Positions 18,849-29,087 of a stretch of DNA of 64,000 nucleotides are shown piece after piece. Origin of the DNA: an uncultured Bacteroidota bacterium. Its GTDB lineage: Bacteria > Bacteroidota > Bacteroidia > Flavobacteriales > Flavobacteriaceae. The notes under the pieces are model-generated. The model saw only the letters and a program-made list of their open reading frames with translations. It ran no database searches and was not told the DNA's origin. Numbering within the stretch: the first letter of the stretch is position 1; each line of letters starts with the position of its first letter. A program made the translations under genes and the position numbers. Location of the stretch: assembly GCA_902622575.1 (NCBI GenBank), contig CACNQJ010000006.1, positions 1-64,000 on the forward strand, written 5' to 3'.

Positions 18849-20696
18849 CTAAAGATTATCTATGTCCATTTTTAAATTCTCGATAATAAAATTCTGCCTT
18901 TCAGGTGTGTTTTTACCCATGTAGAAAGATAGCATCTCGGAAACACTGGTTTCCTTGTTAATTATGACTGGATCTAATCTTATACTGTCACCAATGAAAT
19001 TTTTAAATTCATTTGGGGATATCTCACCAAGACCCTTAAATCTAGTAATCTCCGGTTTAGGAGAAAGCTTATCAATGGCTAAATCTTTTTCGCCATCATC
19101 ATAACAATAAATTGTCTCCTTCTTATTTCTAACTCGAAATAAGGGGGTTTGAAGTATAAATAAATGTCCTTCCTTTATAAGTTCAGGAAAAAATTGAAGA
19201 AAAAAAGTTATTAAAAGTAATCTAATGTGCATACCATCCACATCAGCATCCGTTGCAATTACAACTTTATTATATCTCAGTTTTTCAATACCCTCTTCAA
19301 TATTTAGGGCTGCTTGAAGAAGATTAAATTCCTCGTTCTCATAAACAATTTTCTTGGTCATTGAATAGGAATTTAAGGGTTTGCCTCTTAAACTAAAAAC
19401 AGCCTGTGTATTTACATTTCTAGATTTAGTTATTGACCCACTCGCAGAATCACCTTCCGTAATGAATAACGTAGAATCTAATCTTTGGTCCTTATTCATA
19501 TCACCTAAATGAACCCTGCAATCTCTGAGTTTTTTATTATGAAGGTTTGACTTTTTCGCTCTTTCTCTTGCCAATTTTCTTATTCCGGACAGTTCTTTTC
19601 TCTCTTTTTCTGCTTGTATAATTTTTTTTTGAATTTCTTCTTTTATTTTTTGATTTTGATGTAAGAAATTATCTAGTTTTCTTCCAACAAAATCATTTAT
19701 GTATGTTCTAACTGTAGGTAGACCGTCGCCCATTTCTGTCGAACCTAATTTAGTTTTTGTCTGTGATTCAAAAACAGGTTCCATAACCTTTATACTTATA
19801 GCGCATAAAACAGATTTTCTTATATCAGATGAGTCATATGGTTTTTTGAAATGATCGCGAATTGTTTTAACTATAGATTCTTTTAAAGCAGATAGGTGTG
19901 TTCCTCCCTGAGTTGTGTGCTGACCATTAACGAACGAATAATATTCCTCACTATACTGTTTTTTATTATGAGTCAAAGCAATCTCAATATCTTTTCCCTT
20001 TAAATGGATAACTGGGTACAAAAAATCCTCTAAATTATTATTATCCTCAAGAAGATCCTTTAAGCCGTGATCTGATTTTAATTTTTCACCATTAAAAACT
20101 ATAGTTAATCCTGGGTTCAAATAAACATAGTACTTAAGCATTTTTATTACGTATTCACTTCTATATTTATAATTTTTAAAAATTTTTGAATCTGGCTTAA
20201 AAACAACTTTAGTTCCCTTTCTCTTAGTTGATTCAACAACTGGATCATCATTACTAATCTCCCCATATTCAAATGAAACTTTTTTTAATTTTCCTTCTCG
20301 TATTGATTGAACCTCAAAGTTTGAGGATAGTGCGTTAACTGCCTTAGTACCAACTCCGTTCAAGCCTACAGATTTTTTAAATGCGCGTGTATCATACTTA
20401 CCACCTGTATTCATTTTTGATACAACATCTGTAACTTTTCCCAACGGTATTCCCCTTCCAAAATCCCTAACTTTTACAATATTTTCTTTGATTGTTATTT
20501 CTATTGTCTTTCCTGCACCCATTACAAACTCATCGATCGAATTATCTAGCACTTCTTTCAACAATATGTAAATACCATCATCATATGCGGAACCATCGCC
20601 AAGCTTTCCGATATACATCCCAGGACGCATCCTGATATGCTCTTTCCAGTCTAGCGACCTGATATTTTCTTCAGTGTATGATGAAGTCTGAGGCAT
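18849..20696 (-). CDS. parE: DNA topoisomerase IV subunit B
   Basis: A 615-residue ATPase subunit of topoisomerase IV. The GHKL fold is shown by [38 protein letters not shown] and [14 protein letters not shown]. The TOPRIM region has [12 protein letters not shown] and [15 protein letters not shown]. Length is typical of ParE and shorter than GyrB forms with an insertion. It is adjacent to parC (2 bp). The 101 bp between ychF and parE can hold a promoter; the best near-match to TAnnTTTG there is weak. Confidence 0.94.
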   Translation of the reverse strand: MPQTSSYTEENIRSLDWKEHIRMRPGMYIGKLGDGSAYDDGIYILLKEVLDNSIDEFVMGAGKTIEITIKENIVKVRDFGRGIPLGKVTDVVSKMNTGGKYDTRAFKKSVGLNGVGTKAVNALSSNFEVQSIREGKLKKVSFEYGEISNDDPVVESTKRKGTKVVFKPDSKIFKNYKYRSEYVIKMLKYYVYLNPGLTIVFNGEKLKSDHGLKDLLEDNNNLEDFLYPVIHLKGKDIEIALTHNKKQYSEEYYSFVNGQHTTQGGTHLSALKESIVKTIRDHFKKPYDSSDIRKSVLCAISIKVMEPVFESQTKTKLGSTEMGDGLPTVRTYINDFVGRKLDNFLHQNQKIKEEIQKKIIQAEKERKELSGIRKLARERAKKSNLHNKKLRDCRVHLGDMNKDQRLDSTLFITEGDSASGSITKSRNVNTQAVFSLRGKPLNSYSMTKKIVYENEEFNLLQAALNIEEGIEKLRYNKVVIATDADVDGMHIRLLLITFFLQFFPELIKEGHLFILQTPLFRVRNKKETIYCYDDGEKDLAIDKLSPKPEITRFKGLGEISPNEFKNFIGDSIRLDPVIINKETSVSEMLSFYMGKNTPERQNFIIENLKMDIDNL

Positions 20697-20797
20697 AAAT
20701 TTTTAATGATCTAAGATATAACACTAGATATACATAAAAAATCATGTAGCGATAAAATAATTAACAATTAAAATACTGAATATGTTGAAATCTCAAA

Positions 20798-21889
20798 TTA
20801 GGTATTAAATCTGAAGTTAATGATATCACCATCCATCACAATATATTCTTTGCCCTCTGTTTTAAGTTTACCAGCCTCCTTAACTTTTAATTCACTGCCA
20901 TAATTTAAATAATCTTGAAACTTAATCACCTCAGCCCTAATGAATCCCTTTTCAAAATCAGAGTGAATAATACCAGCAACAGTTGGTGCTTTTGAGCCTT
21001 TTTTAAACGTCCAAGCTCTGACCTCTTTTTTTCCAGCAGTATAGAATGTGGATAAACTTAAAAGATTGTGAGTTTCTCTAATGAGTATACTAGAGCCGGG
21101 TTCTACAAGTCCTAGATCATCTAAAAACATTTTTCTATCCTCATAATTATCTAAATCATTGATTTCCTCCTCTGTTTTTATTGCCATAGATATAACATTT
21201 GACCCAGTTTTCTTTAGGGTGCTGATGATTCTTTTTAAATCCTCACTCTTATTTTTTAAGTTATCTTCACTAATGTTACAAACAAAAAGAATAGGCTTTA
21301 GAGATAGCAAGGACATTGACTTAATAAATTCATATTCATCTGATTTAAAGTCTTCAATTTTAATTCTATTCTCATTATTTAACATCAGTAGAAGATTTTC
21401 TAAAATTCTTAATTCATTTATTGATTTTTTATCACCTGTTTTAGCAGCTCTGCTGATTTTATCTTTTCTTTTATTAATTGTCTCTACATCTTTTAATTTC
21501 AGTTCAAATTCAATGATTTCTTTATCTCTCAGCGGATCAACTGAACCCTCAACATGAGTAATATTATCATCTTTATAACACCTCAAAACATGAATGATGG
21601 CATTTGTTTCTCTGATGTTTGATAAAAATTGATTTCCTAAACCCTCACCTTTGCTAGCTCCTTTGACTAAACCTGCAATATCGACTATCTCAACTGAGTT
21701 GGGAACTATTTTTTCAGGTGATATGAGTTCAACTAAACTATTAAGCCTTTCATCTGGTATATTTACCAGGCCAATATTAGGTTCAATAGTACAAAAAGGG
21801 AAATTTGCGCTCTGAGCTTTTGTATTACTTAGACAATTAAACAATGTTGATTTACCAACATTAGGAAGACCTACAATACCTGCTTTCAT
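20798..21889 (-). CDS. ychF: Redox-regulated ATPase YchF (Obg-family)
   Basis: A 363-residue P-loop NTPase of the Obg/YchF group. Walker A is GLPNVGKSTLFNCLS and the switch region is DIAGLVKGASKGEGLGNQFL; the C-terminal TGS domain includes VRAWTFKKGSKAPTVAGIIH. YchF binds ribosomes and prefers ATP over GTP; its exact role in translation and stress is still debated. Length is standard. It is divergent from the acyl-CoA reductase gene, with 101 bp between. Confidence 0.96.
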   Translation of the reverse strand: MKAGIVGLPNVGKSTLFNCLSNTKAQSANFPFCTIEPNIGLVNIPDERLNSLVELISPEKIVPNSVEIVDIAGLVKGASKGEGLGNQFLSNIRETNAIIHVLRCYKDDNITHVEGSVDPLRDKEIIEFELKLKDVETINKRKDKISRAAKTGDKKSINELRILENLLLMLNNENRIKIEDFKSDEYEFIKSMSLLSLKPILFVCNISEDNLKNKSEDLKRIISTLKKTGSNVISMAIKTEEEINDLDNYEDRKMFLDDLGLVEPGSSILIRETHNLLSLSTFYTAGKKEVRAWTFKKGSKAPTVAGIIHSDFEKGFIRAEVIKFQDYLNYGSELKVKEAGKLKTEGKEYIVMDGDIINFRFNT

Positions 21890-21990
21890 ATTGAAATTGA
21901 AGTAAAATTATATTAATTAGCATGTAAGATTTACAGCTAAATATTAGTATAAAATTAACCAATATCTTTACAATATAAAACTGCTACGAT

Positions 21991-23025
21991 TTGAAACTAA
22001 ATCAAAGAATAAATTTATTGTGTGAATTAGGTTCTTTTTTGCAATCATATTGCGATGGTGTAAAAAAAGATGAAATAACATTGAAACTTGACTCCGCAGT
22101 ACTTGAATCTATTTCAATTAATCCATTTTTTCAAAAAGAAAATATATTATATAATCTGAATTATTGGGCAAAAACACTTAAACAAGGGAAAATAAATTCT
22201 TTTGTTTCTAAATATGATTTAAACAAAAAACAAATTAATGTTGGAATTATAATGGCTGGAAATATCCCGCTGGTTGGTTTCCACGATTTTATGTGTGTTT
22301 TTCTATCAGGAAATAAATCAATCATTAAACTTTCCAGCAAAGACAACAAGTTATTCAAGTTCATGTTCAGTTTTTTAAAAGATTTGAGTCCCTCATTTGA
22401 AAAATATATCAAAATATTAAATGATAGATTTAGGAATTTTGATGCTGTAATTGCAACAGGAACTGATTTATCTGCAAATCAATTTAAAAAATACTTTAAA
22501 AATATACCAAACATTATTAGAAATAGCAGATATTCTGTCACAATACTTGACGGAAACGAGTCAAATGAAGATTTGAAAAAACTTTCCTTCGATATATTTA
22601 TGTATTATGGTTTAGGATGTAGAAATGTATCTAAAATATTTATTCCAACAGATTATGATATTAATCATCTCATAAACAATTTTACAGAATGGAAAAATAT
22701 TATAAATAACAGCACCTATTACAATAACTACATTTATTACAAAACAATTTTTTTAATGAACAGAGACAAGTTCTTAGATACAGGGTTTTGTATTTTAAAA
22801 AAATCAACAAAAATTGGCTCACCAATTAGTTGCATTTTTTATGAACACTACTCTAGCTTAAAACAGCTCAAAAAAAATCTTAAACAAAATGCTGATAAAA
22901 TACAATGTATTGTGTCAAATAATATTGTTGAAAACTCAATTGAATTTGGATCAACTCAAAGCCCATCTATAGATGATTATGCTGATAAAATCAACACCAT
23001 GGAGTTTTTGTTGAAACTTAGTTGA
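21991..23025 (+). CDS. Acyl-CoA reductase (LuxC-like)
   Basis: A 344-residue protein resembling the LuxC/acyl-CoA reductase family, an aldehyde dehydrogenase-like fold that reduces acyl-CoA to aldehyde. Visible features are GIIMAGNIPLVGFHDFMCV, GNKSIIKLSSKDN and YYGLGCRNVSKIFIP, which contains the likely catalytic Cys. It must start at TTG 21991: the in-frame codon at 21976 is a stop and no ATG lies between. It leads a rightward run with serC and a dehydrogenase, an association I recall from other flavobacteria; the physiological substrate is unknown. Confidence 0.85.
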   Translation: MKLNQRINLLCELGSFLQSYCDGVKKDEITLKLDSAVLESISINPFFQKENILYNLNYWAKTLKQGKINSFVSKYDLNKKQINVGIIMAGNIPLVGFHDFMCVFLSGNKSIIKLSSKDNKLFKFMFSFLKDLSPSFEKYIKILNDRFRNFDAVIATGTDLSANQFKKYFKNIPNIIRNSRYSVTILDGNESNEDLKKLSFDIFMYYGLGCRNVSKIFIPTDYDINHLINNFTEWKNIINNSTYYNNYIYYKTIFLMNRDKFLDTGFCILKKSTKIGSPISCIFYEHYSSLKQLKKNLKQNADKIQCIVSNNIVENSIEFGSTQSPSIDDYADKINTMEFLLKLS

Positions 23026-23076
23026 AAATGTGAAGAAAATTACAACTTGTTTTTCGTTACTTTGCGTCTTTAAAGT

Positions 23077-24141
23077 ATGAAAAAACATAACTTTAGTGCT
23101 GGCCCTAGCATACTTTCCGAAGAAGTATTTAAAAAGGCTTCCCAATCGGTTCTAAACCTAAATGATAGTGGACTTTCATTAATAGAAATTTCACACAGAA
23201 GCAGTGACTTCGTGAAAGTAATGGAGGAAGCAAGAAATGTGAGTCTTGAACTTATGGAATTGGATAAGAATGAATACACCTCATTATTTTTGCAAGGAGG
23301 TGCAAGCACCCAATTCTTAATGCTCGCATACAATTTTCTTAAAAATAAAGCAGGCTATGTAAATACGGGTACTTGGTCAGTTAAAGCAATTAAGGAAGCT
23401 AAGCTTTTCGGCAATGTTCATGAATTAGCCTCTTCAGCTGACAGAAACTTTAATTACATTCCTAAAGAATTGGATAATCAAGAGTCCCTGGATTACGTAC
23501 ACATAACCTCAAATAATACTATTTTTGGAACTCAATTCCATCATGTTCCGAAAGCCAATACGGACCTCTTTGCTGACATGAGCTCTGATATATTCTCTAG
23601 AAAAATTGATTACTCTAAGTTTTCTCTAATTTATGCTGGAGCCCAAAAAAACCTTGGTGCAGCTGGGACAACATTAGTAATTATTAGAAAATCTATGTTA
23701 GAAAAGATATGTAGAGATGTCCCCTCGATGCTGAATTACAAAGTACACTTTGAGAAAGACAGCATGTTTAATACCCCACCTGTTTTTTCAGTTTACACAT
23801 GTTTGTTAAGCCTAAAATGGCTCATGAAAAATGGAGGAATCGCTGAAATAGAGAAAAAAAACATTGAAAAATCTAAAATTCTTTATGATGAAATTGATAG
23901 AAACTCTCAATTTAAAGGGTTTGCTAACTATGAGGATCGAAGCATTATGAATGTTACATTCAATTTAGTTGATGAATCAAAAAAAGAAATATTTGATAAA
24001 CTCTATTTAGAATCTGATATTTCAGGTATAAATGGGCATAGGTCAGTTGGTGGTTACAGAGCATCCATTTATAATGCAATGCCAATTGAATCTGTTCAGA
24101 CACTTGTAGATGTCATGAAAAAATTTGAAAATATGATATGA
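23077..24141 (+). CDS. serC: 3-phosphoserine/phosphohydroxythreonine transaminase
   Basis: A 354-residue PLP enzyme converting 3-phosphohydroxypyruvate to phosphoserine. It begins KKHNFSAGPSILSEEV; the PLP-binding Lys is in LIYAGAQKNLGAAGTT; the phosphate-binding tail is ISGINGHRSVGGYRASIYNA. A near-consensus promoter box (TTACTTTG, 23057-23064) lies 12 bp before ATG. Its stop overlaps the following dehydrogenase by 4 bp (ATGA), so the first two serine-pathway steps are coupled. Confidence 0.96.
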   Translation: MKKHNFSAGPSILSEEVFKKASQSVLNLNDSGLSLIEISHRSSDFVKVMEEARNVSLELMELDKNEYTSLFLQGGASTQFLMLAYNFLKNKAGYVNTGTWSVKAIKEAKLFGNVHELASSADRNFNYIPKELDNQESLDYVHITSNNTIFGTQFHHVPKANTDLFADMSSDIFSRKIDYSKFSLIYAGAQKNLGAAGTTLVIIRKSMLEKICRDVPSMLNYKVHFEKDSMFNTPPVFSVYTCLLSLKWLMKNGGIAEIEKKNIEKSKILYDEIDRNSQFKGFANYEDRSIMNVTFNLVDESKKEIFDKLYLESDISGINGHRSVGGYRASIYNAMPIESVQTLVDVMKKFENMI

Positions 24142-25094
24142 AAATAAAAGTACTTGCAAACGATGGGATTTCAAAATCAGGGATCGATATGCTTGAAAAT
24201 AACAATTATGATGTCATTACAGAAAACGTTTCACAACATGATTTAGTCGAGTTCATCAACAAAAATGATATATCTTGTCTTCTTGTTCGAAGTGCTACAA
24301 CAGCTAGAAAAGAATTGATTGATTCTTGTAAAAATTTAAAACTTATTGGAAGAGGTGGAGTTGGAATGGACAATATTGATGTTGAGTATGCAAGAAAGAA
24401 GGGTATTCATGTTATTAACACACCAGCAGCCTCCTCCCACTCTGTTGCTGAATTAGTTTTCTCTCACCTATTCTCATGTGTTCGTTTTCTACATGATTCT
24501 AATAGAAACATGCCGCTTGATGGTGATTCAAAATTTAAAGTTTTAAAAAAGAATTATGCGAAAGGCAATGAATTGAAAGGTAAAACTTTGGGAATAATTG
24601 GATTTGGTAGAATTGGTCAAGAAACTGCTAAAATTGCCTTAGGGATAGGGATGAATGTAATATTTTGTGACAAGTTTGTTGATGAAATAAAAATCAATCT
24701 GGATTTTGCTTTTGACAAAAATATTTCGTTCAACCTTAAGGCTAGTGAAATGTCGATTCTGTTGAAAAATTCTGATTACATTACTTTACATGTTCCAGCG
24801 CAAAAAGATTTTGTAATTGGAAAAAATGAGTTTGGTTTGATGAAAAAAGGTTCAGGTTTAATTAATGCAGCTCGAGGGGGTGTCGTTGATGAAAATAGTC
24901 TGATTGAAGCATTAGATAATGGACAACTTTCTTTTGCTGGAATAGATACATTTGAAAATGAACCGAATCCGTCAGTCAAATTACTTATGCACCCTAAAGT
25001 ATCACTAACTCCGCATATTGGTGCAGCAACAATAGAAGCTCAAGACAGAATTGGCATAGAATTAGCGAATCAAATAATATCCTTGGTTAAATAA
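24138..25094 (+). CDS. serA: D-3-phosphoglycerate dehydrogenase (2-hydroxyacid dehydrogenase family)
   Basis: A 318-residue NAD-dependent 2-hydroxyacid dehydrogenase. The Rossmann motif is GIIGFGRIGQETAK, and the catalytic Arg, Glu and His are in INAARGGVVDE, FENEPNPS and SLTPHIGAAT. It has no C-terminal ACT domain, so feedback control by serine through that domain is not expected. Coupling to serC by a 4-bp overlap makes 3-phosphoglycerate the likely substrate; another 2-hydroxyacid is less likely. Confidence 0.9.
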   Translation: MKIKVLANDGISKSGIDMLENNNYDVITENVSQHDLVEFINKNDISCLLVRSATTARKELIDSCKNLKLIGRGGVGMDNIDVEYARKKGIHVINTPAASSHSVAELVFSHLFSCVRFLHDSNRNMPLDGDSKFKVLKKNYAKGNELKGKTLGIIGFGRIGQETAKIALGIGMNVIFCDKFVDEIKINLDFAFDKNISFNLKASEMSILLKNSDYITLHVPAQKDFVIGKNEFGLMKKGSGLINAARGGVVDENSLIEALDNGQLSFAGIDTFENEPNPSVKLLMHPKVSLTPHIGAATIEAQDRIGIELANQIISLVK

Positions 25095-25096
25095 AT

Positions 25097-25393
25097 ATGT
25101 TAAATTATTTAAAAGACAAGTGGAATTTGAAATCTAATTTTCAATTATTAATAATACTTCTAGTATTTGCAATAACTGGATCAGGCTCTTTATTTGTATC
25201 TGAGCCACTTATGGATTATCTAGGTATTTCAGAGGAATCACTAAACAGTTATTTGTACTGGGCACTGAGAATAGTTATAGTTACTATTATATATCAGTTT
25301 ATTTTACTGCTTGTTGCATTTCTTTTTGGTCAATTCAATTGGTTTTGGAATTTTGAAAAAAAAATCATTAAAAAACTGGGGCTGATTAAATAG
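25097..25393 (+). CDS. DUF6787-like membrane protein
   Basis: A 98-residue protein with two predicted membrane segments (about residues 16-34 and 50-76) and a basic tail after the aromatic stretch FGQFNWFWNFEKK. The pattern matches proteins I recall as the DUF6787 family in flavobacteria; function unknown. It begins 2 bp after the serA-type gene, so it is probably co-transcribed. A 6-bp palindrome (AAATAG-TTAG-CTATTT, 25388-25403) spans its stop and that of the opposing msrA, a possible weak bidirectional terminator. Confidence 0.8.
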   Translation: MLNYLKDKWNLKSNFQLLIILLVFAITGSGSLFVSEPLMDYLGISEESLNSYLYWALRIVIVTIIYQFILLLVAFLFGQFNWFWNFEKKIIKKLGLIK

Positions 25394-25397
25394 TTAG

Positions 25398-25916
25398 CTA
25401 TTTATTTTCATTTCTAAACTTTTCAACTTTTGGTCTTACTACTACGTTACAATAACCACTAAAAGGATTTTTTTCAAAGTAATTGTGGTGATATTCTTCA
25501 GCTTCGTAGAAATGTAATCTTTTTTCAAGAGTAGTAACAATTTTAGAATTGAAAGTCTTCGATAGATTTAGTTTACTTATGTAATCCTCAAAAAATTTTA
25601 ATTCATTTTCGTTCTCATAAAAAATAACTGATCTATACTGAGTTCCAACATCATTACCTTGACGGTTTAACGTTGTCGGATCATGTGTTTTAAAAAAAAT
25701 TTCAAGTATCTTTTCTAATGATATTTCAGTATCATCATAAGTTATTTTTACAGCTTCAGCATGCCCTGTCATTCCTGAGCAAACTTTCTCGTAGGTTGGA
25801 TTTTTATCAATTCCACCTATATAGCCTGGTTTCACATCCACTACTCCATTCACATATTTATATATGGCCTCGGTACACCAAAAACAACCACTTCCTAGAA
25901 TTATATTTTTGTTCAT
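25398..25916 (-). CDS. msrA: Peptide-methionine (S)-S-oxide reductase
   Basis: A 172-residue MsrA with the catalytic GSGCFWCTEAIYKYVNGV motif, GYIGG and the conserved YEKVCSGMTGHAEAVKITYD. It repairs methionine-S-sulfoxide. It has a short C-terminus, lacks a fused MsrB domain and shows no signal peptide, so it is cytoplasmic. It converges on the DUF6787 gene (4 bp apart) and is divergent from the DUF5916 gene. Confidence 0.95.
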   Translation of the reverse strand: MNKNIILGSGCFWCTEAIYKYVNGVVDVKPGYIGGIDKNPTYEKVCSGMTGHAEAVKITYDDTEISLEKILEIFFKTHDPTTLNRQGNDVGTQYRSVIFYENENELKFFEDYISKLNLSKTFNSKIVTTLEKRLHFYEAEEYHHNYFEKNPFSGYCNVVVRPKVEKFRNENK

Positions 25917-25961
25917 ATTGGTTAATTGTAAAATTAAAATAAAATATCTGTTATTTGTAAT

Positions 25962-25969
25962 TATATTTG
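25962..25969 (+). promoter_or_regulatory. Candidate -7 box (TATATTTG) for DUF5916 gene
   Basis: An exact TAnnTTTG match ending 12 bp before ATG 25982. It overlaps an in-frame TTG that could be mistaken for the start, which is why I favour the ATG. A TTG -33 element at ideal spacing is not obvious. Confidence 0.5.
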
Positions 25970-25981
25970 CGCTACCTTAAA

Positions 25982-28438
25982 ATGAGATTTCTTTACATTT
26001 TTGTTTTATTATTTATTGTTAATATTAATTCTCAAGAAAGAAAAAGTATTGATGCATATAGATTTATTGCACCACCTGTGATTGATGGTATTTTATCTGA
26101 AAGTGAGTGGAAAAACATTAAAGCCGCAGAAGATTTTACCTTGATAATGCCCGATACTAAAGCTGGAGAAAAAATTCCTCAGGGCTTTGAATCAAAAGTT
26201 TATTTAGGATACGATAATGATGCAATTTATGTTGGTGCACAATTAAATCATCCTGATCCTGAAAAAATACCAGCTGAGTTCAGTCCTAGGGATGTTATTT
26301 TTGGAATTAATAGTGAAGCATTTTGGATTTCACTGGACACCTATGATGATAGATATAATAGTTTTGGATTTATAATTACAAGCTCTGGTGCAATTGGAGA
26401 TTCATATTCCTCAGGTGGATTCAATCAAGAAAGTTTAAACTATGATACTGTTTTTGATGCTAAAATGAATATTAATAATAAAGGATGGTCTGCTGAATTT
26501 ATTATTCCTTACAGCGCAATTCGTTTTCCAAAGAAGGAAGTTCAAGACTGGGGATTAAACTTTGGAAGATCGATGCCTGATTTAGATAACCAGGGCTATG
26601 CGTGGAACCCCGTTGATGAAAAAGTTTATGAGTATCATGAATCAAAAGGACTTTTAAAAAATATCAAAAATATTGATCCCCCTACAAGACTTTTTTTCTA
26701 TCCATATTTGCAAACATCAATTAATGCTCAAAAAGGTCTTTCTTTAAGCTCATCATATTCAGCAGGACTTGACCTTAAGTACGGAATTAATAACAGCTTT
26801 ACATTAGACATGACATTAATCCCCGATTTTGGCCAAGTATCTTTTGATGACAGAGAGCTTAACCTATCACCCTTTGAGCAACAATTTGACGAAAAAAGAG
26901 CATTTTTTACCGAAGGAGCAGATTTATTTGAAAAAGCCGATGAAATAGGTTTTAGAAGTGGTAATTTCTTTTACAGCAGAAGAATTGGTCAAGAAATTAA
27001 ATTTAATGATAATGATTATTTAAATGACGGAGATGAGATTATTAGTTATGATGAGAAAGCAGATTTAATTAATTCAATTAAAATTACAGGAACGACCGAT
27101 GGTAAACTTAGTATTGGATTTTTAAATGCTATTACTGGAAAGGCATATGCATACATTGAAAATAACAATATAACTAGGAAAGAAATTATAAGCCCTTTAA
27201 CAAATTATAACGTAATATCCTTAAGCCAACAACTAATAAATGATTATTCTTCAATTAGTTTTTTAAATGCAAATATTAATAGATCATCTGGCCAAAATAG
27301 TAATGCATATGCTTTGGTTTTTGATTTATTTGATAACAAAAGAAATTTTAATTTCAAATCAAACATATTTGGTTCACACGTACCTGGATTTTCTAAAACA
27401 AAAGGCTTCAGAGGTCAAGTTCAGCTATCCGAACTTAGAGGGAAGTTCCGATATACTTTGGGATGGACTGGGGTTGATAAATATTACAACCAGAATGAGC
27501 TAGGTTTTTATAATTCAAGAGATATACAGGGTTATAGGGCTTTTTTAAGGTATAGAATTGAAAAAGAAAACAAAGTTTTACGAAGTTATTCAAATTATCT
27601 CTCAATTAGCCAAAGATTTAGATTTCATGATTTTTTAAGAACTGGTGGAGGTTGGAGATTTGGAAATAATTTTGTAACTCAAAATCTAGTGACATTTGAA
27701 GTTGATTTTGATTACACAGGAAGTAATAGAGATTTTTATGAGCCTAGAACAGAAGACCGATATCTAATTGAACCAGCAAATTATGGTGTTAAAGCAGGGT
27801 TTCAAACAAATAACAATAATACTTTTTCCTATGGGTTCGAGTATGAGATTTCTGAGTTTAAGAACAAACAATTTGATGAAAATAAATCTCAAACACGTTT
27901 TCGCGTTGATGCAAAATATAGAATATCCAATAAATTAACATTGAGCGCAAGGTCTCAGACTGAAAATACAAATGATGACGTTGGTTTTTTACAGAAAAAA
28001 AATGGGAATATTCATTTTGGCATAAGGGATGTAAAATCATTTGAAAACACAATTGATTTAAACTACAATATTGATAATTATAAGTACCTAACTCTAAGAT
28101 TTAGAAACTTTTGGAGTTCCGCTGATTATGATGAAATACTATACAAATTACTTGACAATGGATTCAGAGAATTAACAGATTACAATTTATTATCTACTGA
28201 CCCAAATGTAAATTTTAATTTGTGGAACTTAGATTTGAAATTTGATTGGTGGTTTTCACCTGGAAGCACAATTACACTTCAGTATAAAAATCAAATTTTT
28301 AATAGAGATAATCAATCAGGACTTGACTACTATAAAAGTCTAAAAGATTTATTTGGTATGCCAATTGAACATCAATTATCTTTAAGAATTAATTATTTAA
28401 TTGATTACAACAAACTTAAAAGAAATGATAAAAGTTAA
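25982..28438 (+). CDS. DUF5916 outer-membrane protein with CBM9-like domain
   Basis: An approximately 818-residue secreted protein. A signal peptide (MRFLYIFVLLFIVNINSQ) precedes a carbohydrate-binding family 9-like domain (PPVIDGILSESEWKNI, VYLGYDNDAIYVGA). The rest is a long beta-strand-rich region with many Tyr/Phe-containing strands, as in an outer-membrane barrel, the typical DUF5916 layout. FDEKRAFFTEGADLFE is a strong family match. Start ATG 25982 is preferred over TTG 25967 because of the promoter box between them. Ligand and role are unknown; such proteins are common in flavobacteria and are not always linked to polysaccharide loci. Confidence 0.85.
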   Translation: MRFLYIFVLLFIVNINSQERKSIDAYRFIAPPVIDGILSESEWKNIKAAEDFTLIMPDTKAGEKIPQGFESKVYLGYDNDAIYVGAQLNHPDPEKIPAEFSPRDVIFGINSEAFWISLDTYDDRYNSFGFIITSSGAIGDSYSSGGFNQESLNYDTVFDAKMNINNKGWSAEFIIPYSAIRFPKKEVQDWGLNFGRSMPDLDNQGYAWNPVDEKVYEYHESKGLLKNIKNIDPPTRLFFYPYLQTSINAQKGLSLSSSYSAGLDLKYGINNSFTLDMTLIPDFGQVSFDDRELNLSPFEQQFDEKRAFFTEGADLFEKADEIGFRSGNFFYSRRIGQEIKFNDNDYLNDGDEIISYDEKADLINSIKITGTTDGKLSIGFLNAITGKAYAYIENNNITRKEIISPLTNYNVISLSQQLINDYSSISFLNANINRSSGQNSNAYALVFDLFDNKRNFNFKSNIFGSHVPGFSKTKGFRGQVQLSELRGKFRYTLGWTGVDKYYNQNELGFYNSRDIQGYRAFLRYRIEKENKVLRSYSNYLSISQRFRFHDFLRTGGGWRFGNNFVTQNLVTFEVDFDYTGSNRDFYEPRTEDRYLIEPANYGVKAGFQTNNNNTFSYGFEYEISEFKNKQFDENKSQTRFRVDAKYRISNKLTLSARSQTENTNDDVGFLQKKNGNIHFGIRDVKSFENTIDLNYNIDNYKYLTLRFRNFWSSADYDEILYKLLDNGFRELTDYNLLSTDPNVNFNLWNLDLKFDWWFSPGSTITLQYKNQIFNRDNQSGLDYYKSLKDLFGMPIEHQLSLRINYLIDYNKLKRNDKS

Positions 28439-29087
28439 GAATCTTTCAAAATCATTTAACAATCAATTGGTTTTAAATAATATATCAATTGAAATTAAAA
28501 AAGGAGAATTCATTTCAATTGTAGGTGCCTCAGGAGCAGGTAAAACTACATTTTTAAATATTTTAGGAACTTTAGAGGAATATGATAAAAATCCAAAAAC
28601 ATCCATATTATTCAACAATATAGAAATAACAAATATGGATGACAATAAACTATCTTCTTTGAGAAATAGAGAGATTGGTTTTATTTTTCAATTTCACCAA
28701 CTTTTACCTGAACTAACTGCTCAAGAAAACATTCTTTTACCATCAATGATTGGAAAAAGGAATGAAAAAGAATCAATTGAGGATTTGAATAAGCTCTCAA
28801 GCTTGCTTGAAATAAATAACATTTTAGATAAAAAGCCTGAATTTCTTTCAGGTGGTGAAAAACAAAGAGTTGCAGTTGCTAGAGCACTTATAAATTCTCC
28901 AAGTATTTTATTAGCAGACGAACCAACAGGAAATTTAGATTCTAAAAATGCTGAAAAAATTCAAAAACTTTTCAAAAAAATTAATTCACAACTTAATGTT
29001 ACAATAGTTCTTGTGACACACAACAAAGCTTTTTCTAAAATTGCTGATAAATGCTTGGTTCTTTCAGATGGTAAATGGTCTAAATAA
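28425..29087 (+). CDS. ABC transporter ATP-binding protein (LolD/MacB-like)
   Basis: An ABC ATPase of about 220 residues with Walker A GASGAGKTT, Q-loop FIFQFHQLLPELTAQENILL, signature LSGGEKQRVAVARA, Walker B ILLADEPTGNLD and switch His in VTHN. The subfamily resembles LolD/FtsE/MacB, which power lipoprotein release or extraction by a membrane partner. No permease is adjacent, so the partner must be elsewhere. I chose ATG 28425 (MIKVKNLSKSF), which overlaps the preceding gene by 14 bp. Confidence 0.92.
   Translation: MIKVKNLSKSFNNQLVLNNISIEIKKGEFISIVGASGAGKTTFLNILGTLEEYDKNPKTSILFNNIEITNMDDNKLSSLRNREIGFIFQFHQLLPELTAQENILLPSMIGKRNEKESIEDLNKLSSLLEINNILDKKPEFLSGGEKQRVAVARALINSPSILLADEPTGNLDSKNAEKIQKLFKKINSQLNVTIVLVTHNKAFSKIADKCLVLSDGKWSK

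Noticed and set aside
25388-25403. AAATAG-TTAG-CTATTT hairpin between DUF6787 gene and msrA
   Set aside because: Stem of six AT-rich pairs with no strong T tract; it is formed by two opposing stop codons and is too weak to list as a terminator.
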